Origin: an uncultured Bacteroidales bacterium
GTDB taxonomy: Bacteria; Bacteroidota; Bacteroidia; Bacteroidales; UBA932
DNA length: 48,132 bases
Direction of reading: 5' to 3'
Assembly: GCA_900316955.1 (NCBI GenBank)
Contig: ONEX01000023.1
Coordinates: forward strand, 1 to 48,132
Positions 29,001 to 40,500 of this stretch are shown here, piece by piece. The stretch's first letter is position 1, and the number at the start of each line of letters is the position of its first letter. The notes under the pieces were generated by a model, which worked only from the letters and a program-made list of their open reading frames with translations, did not search any database and was not told where the DNA came from. The translations under genes were made by a program, and so were the position numbers.

Positions 29001-29299
29001 TTCTGCAGGACCACGTTCAGGGGTCCGCTGTTCCAGGTGATCTCCTGGGTGACATAGCCGATGCAGGAGAAAACGAGGACGTTGCCGGGCCGGACACCGT
29101 TCAAGACGTAGGTGCCGTCGATGTCGGTGACCGTGCCGGTCTGTGTGCCCTTGACGAACACAGAGCCGCCGACGACGGTTTCACCGGATGGATCGGTAAC
29201 CGTTCCCCGGACGGTCTGTGGGCCCTGTGCCAGCACGACGATGGAAGCCATGAGTGCGGCTGTCGCCGACAGGATGGCTTTGCGGAGTGTTTTAAGCAT
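26063..29299 (-). CDS. SusC/RagA family TonB-dependent glycan transporter
   Basis: Outer-membrane barrel importing oligosaccharides with energy from TonB. The 1078-residue protein has a signal peptide (about 1-25), a carboxypeptidase-regulatory-like domain (about 28-105) and the TonB-box-like segment EETVVVGYGVQKKVNLTGAV. A plug domain follows with the LVDGVE and SISVLKDAASAAIYGARAAY signatures, then a long beta-barrel ending in an aromatic C-terminus (TVSVGIVVNF). It is the first gene of the five-gene operon, divergent from the membrane AraC regulator across a 198-base gap that holds operator-like repeats. Confidence 0.96.
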   Translation of the reverse strand: MLKTLRKAILSATAALMASIVVLAQGPQTVRGTVTDPSGETVVGGSVFVKGTQTGTVTDIDGTYVLNGVRPGNVLVFSCIGYVTQEITWNSGPLNVVLQNDTQMLEETVVVGYGVQKKVNLTGAVSQVKGDDFAQRPVVDAAQALQGMVPGLTISNTAAGTPGAATTITLRGRGNLSDTGNPYILVDGVEMSLQDVNPNDIESISVLKDAASAAIYGARAAYGVILVTTKRGADGKPVISYSGNVGWNAPTKLPTMASSVDFAHFWNDGAANANAPRKYSDEKIADLQRFIDGDPSADPWAEIRNNPTANPSSFENSEKGLGNTDYFKLHYKDWALKHNHNLSIRGGSKKVQYYVSGGMYDEDGALRFADMGYKRFNVNANTQAQVTDWLKLMFSTKFVHGQTDSPFGDGAIGYGFYHTLAREFSTKHYMDDNGHYVEFTMIPYLQSGTYTTTKRDRLDITPGLQIQPVKNWFINLDYTYRLGVNNYEAVAIAPDIYMMDGVTTVKGGRSELGIPKDGKYTRSNTNTNYQSISLYTNYSFTLGEKSNFALLAGYQEEDYHYAYIKNAITGLYTTATPSVTMGNGDQTITDTRYGWATRGYFGRINYDYDGRYLLELNGRYDGSSRFAADHRWGFFPSVSAGWNIHKEPFLQSASGWLSNLKLRASYGLLGNQAGAATYTFASTMSMSSGLGSYIYSDGRHSYTQAPGVVNPLTTWEKVLNQNVGLDFGFFGNALTGSFDLFQRDTRDMLGPGEDYPDIFGASAPQTNNANMRNRGWEFAINYRGHAGRDFNYSIGGSVSDATAVVTKYSNPTGTDPAGSWYEGKSVGEIWGYRADGLIQNQAEADAFNALDHSFISATKWTPGDVKYIDLNGDGKINKGSNTLGDMGDFTVIGNTTPRYNYTINGSVWWKGIGLNFLFQGVGKRDYDPSSSLYFWGFGPYAQVTVLKEHMDYWREDNPNAYYPKPYIHNAGGVGTYQSKQKQCSDRYLQNAAYLRLKTVTLSYDLPQSLIGKIGLSKAQLYVTGENLLTFTKLSTIFDPEAIFTYNSYNGGNANRGASDAGKSYPMNKTVSVGIVVNF

Positions 29300-29347
29300 A
29301 GTGGTTTTTTTAGTTATGGTTAGTGGATATGGATGCGGTTATCTGCA

Positions 29348-29355
29348 CAAAGTTG
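29348..29355 (-). promoter_or_regulatory. candidate -7 box of the susC operon
   Basis: Minus-strand CAACTTTG matches seven of eight TAnnTTTG positions, 49 bases before the susC start. The direct repeats at 29378-29411 would then lie just upstream of its -33 region, where an activator would bind. Confidence 0.4.
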
Positions 29356-29377
29356 GGAAAAACCCTGCGAAACCGAA

Positions 29378-29437
29378 TCCGATCTTGTCCGTAAATAGTC
29401 CGATTTCGTCCAAAAATGCGAATTGGACGAATTCGGA
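29378..29437. promoter_or_regulatory. candidate operator: three copies of a 13-base motif
   Basis: TCCGATCTTGTCC (29378-29390) and TCCGATTTCGTCC (29399-29411) are direct repeats exactly 21 bases apart. A third copy, differing from the second at one base, lies inverted at 29425-29437. AraC-family proteins often bind direct half-sites about two helical turns apart, and the gene at 29498 encodes an AraC-type protein. The repeats are seen directly. Their role is inferred. Confidence 0.65.
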
Positions 29438-29441
29438 CGCG

Positions 29442-29449
29442 GATGTTTG
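29442..29449 (+). promoter_or_regulatory. candidate -7 box of the membrane AraC regulator
   Basis: GATGTTTG matches seven of eight TAnnTTTG positions, 49 bases before the start at 29498. The inverted motif copy at 29425-29437 would overlap its -33 to spacer region, which would suit autorepression. Confidence 0.35.
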
Positions 29450-29497
29450 GCTTTTCTCCGGAAAAACGCTAATTTAGCCATTGCAACCACGGCTTTG

Positions 29498-32245
29498 ATG
29501 AAAAACATCCTGCTTCTGCTATTTCTCCTTCCTGCGGTTTGGGTATCGGCCGCGCAGAATTCGCCGTATGCCTATATCCCGATCTCCTTGGAAAACGGCC
29601 TGTCCCAGCCGAATGTCACATCGTTGCTGCTGGACAGCCGGGGCAGTTTGTGGATCGGAACCCGGAACGGGTTGAATCGGATGGACCGGCAGGAGATAAC
29701 GGTCTATACATCCCATGGACACGATGCGGCACACCTGCCGGGGAACGAGATCCGGGACCTGTCCGAAACCGCGGACGGATCGGTCTGGATCCGGACGTCG
29801 CGCGGCATCGCCCGCTATCGCCCCTCCCGGGGCGGATTCGAGACCGTCATGGTGAAACCCTTCTTCTCGTCACTGGCCGTTCCCGACGGAATCCTGTTCG
29901 GAGGTGATGGATGCCTGGCCCGCGTGGCGGAAGACGGAAGTTCCGAGTACCTGTATCCTTTCGGGGAGGGCTCCTGTGTGGGAAAACGGGCTTACCGCAT
30001 CGGACGGATGGTGGCCTTGGAGGGGAGTGAGTTGCTGCTTGGAACGGATGAGATGGGCCTGTTCCGCTACGAGCCCGGCCATCCGGCCGTTCCGTTTACG
30101 CAGGAAGCGTTCCGGCAGGTCATCGCCTTGTACAGAAGCCAGGCGGGGGATATCTTCGTTGCATACGACGGAGATGGTGTCCGGCGTTATTCCCCGGACG
30201 GAACCGAGCTGGCCCATTATACGACCCGTAACAGCGGGCTGACCCATGACTATGTCCAGAGTTTCGCGGAATATGACGGATTCCTCTGGATTGCCACGGA
30301 TGGTGGCGGCATTTCGCTCCTGGACCTCTCTTCCGGCCGCTTTCAGACACTTCGTCACAGCCCTGACGATCCGGCTTGCCTGCCGTCCAACTCGGTGACG
30401 GTGCTTTACCTCGATTCTTCCGGCGTCCTGTGGGCAGGAACCGTCAAACATGGCTTCTTCCAGGTGCGCCAGAACCATATCCGCTCTTTCAGCGGCCCGT
30501 TGTGCGGATTGACGGACAACGCGGTCATCAGCCTGTACCGGGAGGACGACGGCTCGCTCTGGGTCGGAACCGACGGCGGCGGCATCCATCGTTTCGATCC
30601 GGTTTCAGGTCGTTTTACGCCGCTGCCGGGAACCCGTGGCAAAATCCTTTCGCTGGTCGGATTCGATGCCCGGAATCTGCTGGCTTCCATCTATATGGAG
30701 GGCTTTTTCCTGGTGGACAGAGTGACCGGTGCACGGAAACCGTTTACGCTTGTCAATGAGGAAGTGAATCGGCAGGAATGTTTCTGGGGATACCTTCCCC
30801 GTGTGGCGCGCGTGGCTGGTGACAAGCTGTATTTCCTTAGTTATTCCCCCTGGCTCTACGACCTGCGCACCCGGAGCTTCTCTTTGCTCCAGGTGGATGA
30901 CAGCCTGGCCGTCAGCGGTGTCAGGATGGCCTGTTCCGATGGGCGGGAGGCCTTCTTCTATCGGGACAATCAGGTATTGATCGCCGATTTGAAGGAGGAC
31001 AGGATCCGACTGCTTTTCCGTGTGGGGGAGCAGGAGAAAGTGACATCCGTCGCCTATGACGGTGATCGGACCGTGTGGGTGGGGACGGACCGCGGCCTTG
31101 GAAGGTACGACCGCCGCTCGGATACGTATGAACCGGTGGAAACCGGCCTTTTCGACAGCGTGTCGGCTCTGGAATACGCCGGGAACGGACAGCTGTGGAT
31201 CTGCGCCCGCAGCCGGCTGTTCACCTATCTGTGCGAAGGGAACCGCTTCGTTTCCTGGAGCGCTTCGGACGGGTTCCGCCCGAACGACATTAAAATGCTG
31301 TACCAGAACGCCACGAGTCCCGATTACCTGTACATGGGCGGTTCGGACGGGCTGGTGCAGATCAGCCGGGACATCCCGATTCCGGGGCTGGAACCGGTCG
31401 CGGTCTTTCTGGACCAGTTGACGGTGAACGGCCGTCCTGCGCTGTCCGATGTGCAGGGAAACCGGATCCGCGTCCCCTGGAACTATCAGTCCCTTGTCGC
31501 CTCTTTCCAGGTCAAGGACGGCGATGCCTTCCAGCGCAAGTATTTCCGCTACACCGTGGAAGGGACACAGACGCGGACCTTTGAAAGCGACGACGCCCGC
31601 CTGCGGCTTCCCGCCCTGTCGGACGGGACATACCGGATTCTGGTTTCCTGCCTGCAGAAGGGTGGCGATTTTACTGTGCCGGAATGCCTGCTGGAAGTCG
31701 TCGTGCTTCCTCCCTGGTACCGGACCGTATGGTTCCGACTGCTGTTGGCCGCCCTTCTGCTGGCGTCGGCCGCCTGGGGCATCCGCACCGTCACCAAGCG
31801 GCGGGAGCACGAGACCAAGAGTTCCATGGCCCATTTCCTCGAGGAAATGCTGCAAGATACGGAAGAGCGGGAAGATGATACCGCCATCACGCCCGATCCG
31901 GAATTCAAGGCCCGGCTGGATGCCGTCATCCTCCGGCATCTGTCCGATCCCGGCCTGGACGTCCAGTTCCTCACGGAGCAGCTGGCGATGAGCCGGACCC
32001 TCCTGTACGGCAAGGTAAAACAGGTGACAGGACAGGGTGTCAAGGACTATATCAACCGGATACGCATCGAACGGTCCGTGGACCTCCTTCTGCACACGGA
32101 CAAGAATATCAATGAAATCGCCGACGAAGTCGGTTTCGCCTATCCGCGCTACTTCAGTACGTCCTTCAAGAACCTGAAGGGCGTGACTCCGACGCGCTTC
32201 AAGCAGGAGAACCGCTCCTCCTCTAACCCGGAAACAAAACCATAG
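29498..32245 (+). CDS. membrane-spanning sensor: beta-propeller periplasmic domain fused directly to AraC DNA-binding domain
   Basis: The start at 29498 gives a clean signal peptide (MKNILLLLFLLPAVWVSAAQ) and 915 residues. Periplasmic Reg_prop repeats follow (for example LLLDSRGSLWIGTRNGLNR and GSLWVGTDGGGIHRFDP), then a Y_Y_Y-type beta-sandwich. One membrane segment lies at about 742-762. After it comes only a short charged linker, then an AraC HTH domain at about 820-905 (DVQFLTEQLAMSRTLLYGKV, INEIADEVGFAYPRYFST). No HisKA, HATPase or receiver domain is present, unlike standard hybrid two-component systems. It probably senses a glycan and binds DNA at the membrane. GH2 starts 3 bases later. 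Confidence 0.9.
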   Translation: MKNILLLLFLLPAVWVSAAQNSPYAYIPISLENGLSQPNVTSLLLDSRGSLWIGTRNGLNRMDRQEITVYTSHGHDAAHLPGNEIRDLSETADGSVWIRTSRGIARYRPSRGGFETVMVKPFFSSLAVPDGILFGGDGCLARVAEDGSSEYLYPFGEGSCVGKRAYRIGRMVALEGSELLLGTDEMGLFRYEPGHPAVPFTQEAFRQVIALYRSQAGDIFVAYDGDGVRRYSPDGTELAHYTTRNSGLTHDYVQSFAEYDGFLWIATDGGGISLLDLSSGRFQTLRHSPDDPACLPSNSVTVLYLDSSGVLWAGTVKHGFFQVRQNHIRSFSGPLCGLTDNAVISLYREDDGSLWVGTDGGGIHRFDPVSGRFTPLPGTRGKILSLVGFDARNLLASIYMEGFFLVDRVTGARKPFTLVNEEVNRQECFWGYLPRVARVAGDKLYFLSYSPWLYDLRTRSFSLLQVDDSLAVSGVRMACSDGREAFFYRDNQVLIADLKEDRIRLLFRVGEQEKVTSVAYDGDRTVWVGTDRGLGRYDRRSDTYEPVETGLFDSVSALEYAGNGQLWICARSRLFTYLCEGNRFVSWSASDGFRPNDIKMLYQNATSPDYLYMGGSDGLVQISRDIPIPGLEPVAVFLDQLTVNGRPALSDVQGNRIRVPWNYQSLVASFQVKDGDAFQRKYFRYTVEGTQTRTFESDDARLRLPALSDGTYRILVSCLQKGGDFTVPECLLEVVVLPPWYRTVWFRLLLAALLLASAAWGIRTVTKRREHETKSSMAHFLEEMLQDTEEREDDTAITPDPEFKARLDAVILRHLSDPGLDVQFLTEQLAMSRTLLYGKVKQVTGQGVKDYINRIRIERSVDLLLHTDKNINEIADEVGFAYPRYFSTSFKNLKGVTPTRFKQENRSSSNPETKP

Positions 32246-35353
<3,108 letters not shown>

Positions 35354-35371
35354 TCACCAAACACTCCTGAT

Positions 35372-36280
35372 ATGAAACGAATCGCACTCCTCTCCGCCGC
35401 GTGCCTCGTGATGCTGGGCACCGCGTGCAAAAGCGGCCCGGTCGCGCCCGTGGCCAGCCAGTCCAAGGTCGTCGAAGACGGCGGCACCGGTCCCTACAAG
35501 GTGCTGATGCTGGAGGATCCTTCCCTCGAGGCGCACACGATTTTCGCGCCGCAGGACCTGGCACCGTTCGGCAAGAAGAACCCGCTGCCCGTCCTCGTCT
35601 GGGGCAACGGCGCCTGCACCAATTCCCCGTGGGAGCACTACAAGTTCCTGAACGAGATCGCCTCGCACGGCTTCCTCGTGATCGCCACCGGTTACATCCC
35701 GATGGAAGAGAAGCCTTTCCGCGGGCCGATGTCCACCTCCGCGCAGCAGATCGAGTCCATCGACTGGGCCATCGCGCAGAATGCCGACAAGAACAGCCCG
35801 TACTACGGCCGGATCGACGTGGACCACATCGCCGCGGCCGGCATGTCCTGCGGTGGCCTGCAGACGCTGGACAACGCCACGGACCCGCGCCTCAAAACCA
35901 TCATGATCTGCAACAGCGGCCTGTTCATCAACCCGGGCACGGCCGTCCCGAACATGCCGATGCCGGCCAAGGAGCGCCTCCAGGAAATCACCGTCCCGGT
36001 GATCTACATCCTGGGCGGCCCCGAGGACATCGCCTATGAGAATGGCATGGACGACTTCCACCGCCTCGTGAAGGTCCCGGCCTTCGCCGCGAACTACCCG
36101 GTGGGCCACGGCGGCACCTACCGCCAGGACCACGGCGGCGAGTTCACCGTCCCGGCCCTCGCCTGGCTCCAGTGGCAGTTGAAGGGCGACAAGGAGGCCG
36201 CAAAGCTCTTCCAGGGCGCTGACTGCGGCCTCGCGAACCGCGAAGGCTGGACCGTCGAGAAGAACGGTTTGATCGACTAG
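35372..36280 (+). CDS. alpha/beta hydrolase lipoprotein, putative glycan esterase
   Basis: The 302-residue protein has a lipobox LGTAC (Cys19) and an alpha/beta-hydrolase fold of the cutinase-like or dienelactone-hydrolase-like group. An oxyanion-region strand reads PVLVWGNGACTNSPWEHYKF, the nucleophile elbow is GMSCGG with Ser159, a likely acid lies in GGPEDIAYENG, and a likely His in YPVGHGGTY. The substrate is unknown. It may remove acetyl or other ester groups from the glycan attacked by GH2, 18 bases upstream. It converges with GH43 with a 10-base gap. Confidence 0.75.
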   Translation: MKRIALLSAACLVMLGTACKSGPVAPVASQSKVVEDGGTGPYKVLMLEDPSLEAHTIFAPQDLAPFGKKNPLPVLVWGNGACTNSPWEHYKFLNEIASHGFLVIATGYIPMEEKPFRGPMSTSAQQIESIDWAIAQNADKNSPYYGRIDVDHIAAAGMSCGGLQTLDNATDPRLKTIMICNSGLFINPGTAVPNMPMPAKERLQEITVPVIYILGGPEDIAYENGMDDFHRLVKVPAFAANYPVGHGGTYRQDHGGEFTVPALAWLQWQLKGDKEAAKLFQGADCGLANREGWTVEKNGLID

Positions 36281-36290
36281 GCGAAGGAGT

Positions 36291-37331
36291 TTACTTCAAA
36301 TCCACCTTGGGCCAGCCGTCCGGCGTCCAGGTGAGGTCGCAGACGAGCAGTTTCGAGCGATACTCGTACTCGCTGTCGTATCCATGCATGAACATGTAGT
36401 CCTTGCCGGCGAAAGTCACAACTGCACAGTGACCGACGCCGGCATAGTGGCCATTGCCCTTTGCTACGACCGTTCCGCCGCCATCCATCAGGGACACGCC
36501 GTCCTTGTCGATGTACGGGCCCATCACTTTCTCCGAGCGGCCGACCACCACATTGTAGGTGCTGTTCTTGCCACGGCAGCAGAGGTCGTAAGAGACGAAC
36601 AGATAATAGTACTTCCCGTGGCGGAAGATGAAAGGAGCCTCCACGGCGCCGTTGCCCGGGTCGAAGTCCGGCCCGCGCGGATCCCGTTTGATGCCGTCGT
36701 CCTTGCCTGCGATGTCCTTGGTGGTCCCTTCCGGACGGCGGCAGAGCGGATACCACTCCTGCGGCTCGGCCATCTTGGTCATGGTTTCATCCAGCTTGAA
36801 CATCTTGATGCCGCGCCAGAACGAACCGAAGCATAGCCACCCGGTTCCATTCTCGTCCACGATCATGTTCGCGTCGATGGCATTCCATTCGTCCCGTCCC
36901 GGAATGGACTCGACGATCATTCCCTGGTCCTCCCACTTGAAGTCCGGAGACTTGGGGTTGAGGGTCTTGTTCGTCGCGCATCCGATGGCGGAAATGTTGC
37001 GGCCGAATACCGAATAGGAATAATAGAGGTACCAGAGACCGTTGTGGTACTGGATGTCCGGCGCCCAGGGCATCCAGCGGAAACCTTTGTCCGCCGCCCA
37101 CTGGGGGGTCTCGGACAGGACATGCGGTTCAATGCGCCAAGTCTGGAGGTCTTCGGAGGACATGCATCCCAGACCGGTCGTAAAGACATAGTAACGGCCG
37201 TCACAGAAGGCGGCGACGGGATCATGGGCGTCCGGGTATTCGACGACGGTGCCCGGTTCCGGACCGCCCCGCTGAGCGGAGAGGGAGACAGAGAGCAGGA
37301 GTCCCAGGATGGGGAGGATTCGTTTGACCAT
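36291..37331 (-). CDS. glycoside hydrolase family 43, endo-1,5-alpha-L-arabinanase-like
   Basis: The 346-residue secreted enzyme has a signal peptide (LLSVSLSAQ) and a single five-bladed propeller domain with no added binding module. The catalytic triad is visible: Asp37 in AHDPVAAF (general base), Asp153 in IDANMIVDE (pKa modulator) and Glu231 in VEAPFIFRHG (acid). GHCAVV may supply the His found at the calcium site of arabinanases. FRWMPWAPDIQYHNGLWYLY fits the arabinanase subgroup, but GH43 specificity is varied and a xylosidase or arabinofuranosidase role is possible. It is transcribed away from GH54, sharing a 177-base control region. Confidence 0.87.
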   Translation of the reverse strand: MVKRILPILGLLLSVSLSAQRGGPEPGTVVEYPDAHDPVAAFCDGRYYVFTTGLGCMSSEDLQTWRIEPHVLSETPQWAADKGFRWMPWAPDIQYHNGLWYLYYSYSVFGRNISAIGCATNKTLNPKSPDFKWEDQGMIVESIPGRDEWNAIDANMIVDENGTGWLCFGSFWRGIKMFKLDETMTKMAEPQEWYPLCRRPEGTTKDIAGKDDGIKRDPRGPDFDPGNGAVEAPFIFRHGKYYYLFVSYDLCCRGKNSTYNVVVGRSEKVMGPYIDKDGVSLMDGGGTVVAKGNGHYAGVGHCAVVTFAGKDYMFMHGYDSEYEYRSKLLVCDLTWTPDGWPKVDLK

Positions 37332-37359
37332 ATCGGTTTTGTTTATTGTTTAACCGGTG

Positions 37360-37367
37360 GCAAGATA
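37360..37367 (-). promoter_or_regulatory. candidate -7 box of GH43
   Basis: Minus-strand TATCTTGC resembles TAnnTTTG with one base missing, 29 bases before the start, and a TTTG lies 16 bases upstream of it. The same octamer occurs before the divergent GH54 gene. Confidence 0.4.
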
Positions 37368-37408
37368 ATCCTTTTTGGGCAGACAAAGGAGGACAATCCT
37401 GCGGAGAA

Positions 37409-37444
37409 GGGTGAAAATACACCTGTTCGGAAGAATTTTCACCC
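37409..37444. promoter_or_regulatory. candidate operator: perfect 10-base inverted repeat between GH43 and GH54
   Basis: GGGTGAAAAT (37409-37418) and ATTTTCACCC (37435-37444) are exact complements with a 16-base spacer, so the centres are about 2.5 helical turns apart. The right arm ends just before the expected -33 region of GH54. It could bind a dimeric activator such as the hybrid two-component protein encoded at 43902-48020 (inference). Confidence 0.6.
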
Positions 37445-37465
37445 CCCGAGCCGGGGATGAATCAC

Positions 37466-37473
37466 TATCTTGC
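37466..37473 (+). promoter_or_regulatory. candidate -7 box of the GH54-carboxylesterase operon
   Basis: TATCTTGC, the same octamer as before GH43, lies 36 bases before the GH54 start. Confidence 0.4.
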
Positions 37474-37508
37474 GGTCGGAATCCGAAATCAACTCTAAAT
37501 AATTCCAT

Positions 37509-40500
37509 ATGAAGCACAAAGCACTCCTTTTCGGGGTCCTCGCCCTGGCCCTGGCCACGCCGGCCACCATCGTGGCGGGCATCGCCCTTTCCCAAGGCCC
37601 GGCCCCAATCCCCGCGCGTCCGGAAGGCCCCTGTGACATCTATGCCGCCGGCGGCGCCCCCTGCGTGGCCGCCCACAGTTCCACCCGCGCCCTGTATGCC
37701 TCCTATGAAGGCCCCCTGTACCAGGTGATGCGCCAGTCCGACCGGGCTACGCTGGACATCTGCGTCGTCCCCGCCTCCCCCGGCGATCCGGGCGGCTATG
37801 CCGACGCCGCCGCGCAGGACGAATTCTGCAAGAACACCACCTGCTGGGTCACCGTCCTTTATGACCAGTCCGGCAAGGGCAACCACCTGTATCAGGCTCC
37901 CCGCGGCGCCTTTGTCGGGGCCGCGCTCGGCGGATTCGACACGATGCCCATCGCGGACATGGCCCCCGTCACCCTGATGGGGCATAAAGTCTATGGTCTC
38001 TTCTTCGTGCCGGGCATGGGCCTGCGGCAGAACGACCCGCACGGCACGGCTGTCGACGACCAGGCCGAAGGCCAGTACTGGGTCATCAACGGACACCACT
38101 ACAATTCCGGCTGCTGCTTCGACTATGGCAACGCCGAGACCGACAGCCGCGACGACGGCGACGGCACCATGGAGACCACCTACTACGGCAACCAGCCGCT
38201 GTGGTACCACGGTGACGCTCCGGGTCCTTGGATCATGACCGACCAGGAGAACAACCTCGTGGGATGCGTGAATCCCGATCCGAACGACAAGTATTGCCAG
38301 GGCCTGCCCAGCATCAGCTGGCGCTTCGTGACGGCAACCGCCGATGGCGAACCGCACCACTGGCGCTCCATGGGCGGCAACGCCCAGGGCGGCGAGCTCA
38401 TCACCATGTTCGACGGAACGCGCATCCAGAACGAACGCAACAGCTATGATCCCATGCGCAAGCAGGGTGCCATCGTCCTGGGCAACGGCGGAGACAACAA
38501 CAATTACTCCTCCGGAACCTTCTACGAGGGCGCGATGACCGCGCCGGACACGTTCCCGACCCTCGAGACGAACCAGGCCATCCAGGCCAATGTCGTCGCC
38601 GCCGGCTATGACGTCCAGCGCCTCGCCATCGGCGCTTCCGACAAGACCGCCACCCCGAACGGTCTCCAGACTTTCTCCCCGGGTTCGGTGGGCAACACCA
38701 CCGTCACTTTCGTGAACACCACCAAGGCTCCCATCAACGACCTTGTCCTTTCCATCGACGCGCCCAAGGGCTGGAAAGTCATGGTCCTCGGCAGCAAGGA
38801 GACCGCCAAGAAGGTCGGCTACGATGTCCTCCCCGGCCAGACGGTCGTCGCCAACTTCTCCGTCACCGCCGGTTCCCGCGAATACAACGGCGACCTCACG
38901 GCGAAAGCCACCTGGACCGCTCCGGACGGCAAGGCCTGGTCCGAAACCGCCGTGGAGAAGGTGCGCAATGTGGCCCCGGTGAAGATCAACGAGTTCCGTG
39001 TCGCCGACGGCGTGAACATGACCAACTCCTTCATTGAACTGTACAACGCTTCGGACAAGGAAGTGGATATCGCCGGCTGGGAGATCGTCCAGCATGGGGC
39101 CACCCTTCCTTACTTCTCCACCATCAAGATTCCCGGAGGCACCAAGCTCGCTCCGAAGGACTTCTATCTGCTGGGCCTCTCCACCTCCGGCCTGGCCGTG
39201 GACGCCGCCAAGGGAGAAAAGACCCTGTACGTCCGCGACGTGACCGGCATCCGGGCCGGTGACGAAATCACCATCGGCACCGGCGCCGCCGCCGAGAAGC
39301 ACAAGGTGGCCGCCGTCGTCAAGCATGAGCCGGAACCCGTGGAGGAAGGTGGCGACTACATGCGCCAGTACGGCCGTGTGATGAACGCCCTGGGCACCCC
39401 GACCACCCTGTGGCAGCCGCTCCCGGACGGCCCGGTGATCACCATCCCGAAGGGTTCCACCAGCGTTCCCGTGGACAATACGACCGGTTTCAAGGTGGGC
39501 GCCAAGATGGCCATCGGCTACGGGGCGAAGTATCCCGCTCCCGTCGCGGACTTCGAGAAATACGAGGTCGTGACCGTCACCAAGGTAGGAAAGCCCGGCA
39601 CCCAGGCCTGGCTCGCCTATGACGCCAAGCCCGGCGACCGCAACATCAAGGTTTCCTCCGTCGAGAACATCAGCGTCGGCGATGTCATCCGCCTGGACAT
39701 CGACAGCAAGGGACACGGCGTGGAATACGTGAAGGTCAAGAAGGTGGGCACCGCCTCCACCAAGAGCCCGGGCCGCGGCCCCATGACCCTGGAAGAGGCC
39801 GGCACCGGCCTGACGCTCACCAAGCCCCTGAAGTACGCCCACTCCGCCAATATGCCGTTCAGCTGCAACGGCACGGGCATCAGCTTCACGCCGGCAACGA
39901 AGTTCGACCATTCCAGCAACGAGCCCGTCCTCGCGCTCGTCTATGAAATCGTCCTCGAAGAACCGCTCCAGCGCGACCATCCGGTCGACGAGGTCATCTG
40001 CGACCCGGCCGTCAAGACCGCCGGCTACCAGGGAGAAATCGCTCCGGACCAGCTGTTCGGCGGCCCGGCCCTCGCCCGCATGGGCAACATGACGCTGTAT
40101 GATGCCGAAGGCCGCGTGGTGGATTGCCTCAACTGGGGCACCGTCGTGGATCCGATGCTCGCCGAAGGTTTCCAGGGCCAGTCCGGCCTCGAGGAGTACG
40201 GCAACTACATCCACCTCAAGGTGGAGAACGAGAACCGGGGCTGGGGCCGCGACCCGAACGCGCCCACCCTGCTGAACCCGAACCTGAGCGCCGGCCGCTA
40301 CCCGGACGGCAGCGACACCGACGACAACATGGTGGACTTCAAGTTCCAGCTTTCCACGAACCTCTACGAGCCCGCCAAGGCCGGCTCCAAGAAGATTACC
40401 ATCACCGAGACGGAAGGTCTCCGCATCGGCCACCACTTCAACATCGGCTATGGGGATGAGATGGAGAGCGTGATGGTCGCGACCATTGACGGGCCGCGCA

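Noticed and set aside
29423-29497. Upstream extension of the AraC sensor by 25 codons
   Set aside because: It would place a charged stretch before a clean signal peptide and would cover the inverted operator copy and promoter box. The start at 29498 fits better.
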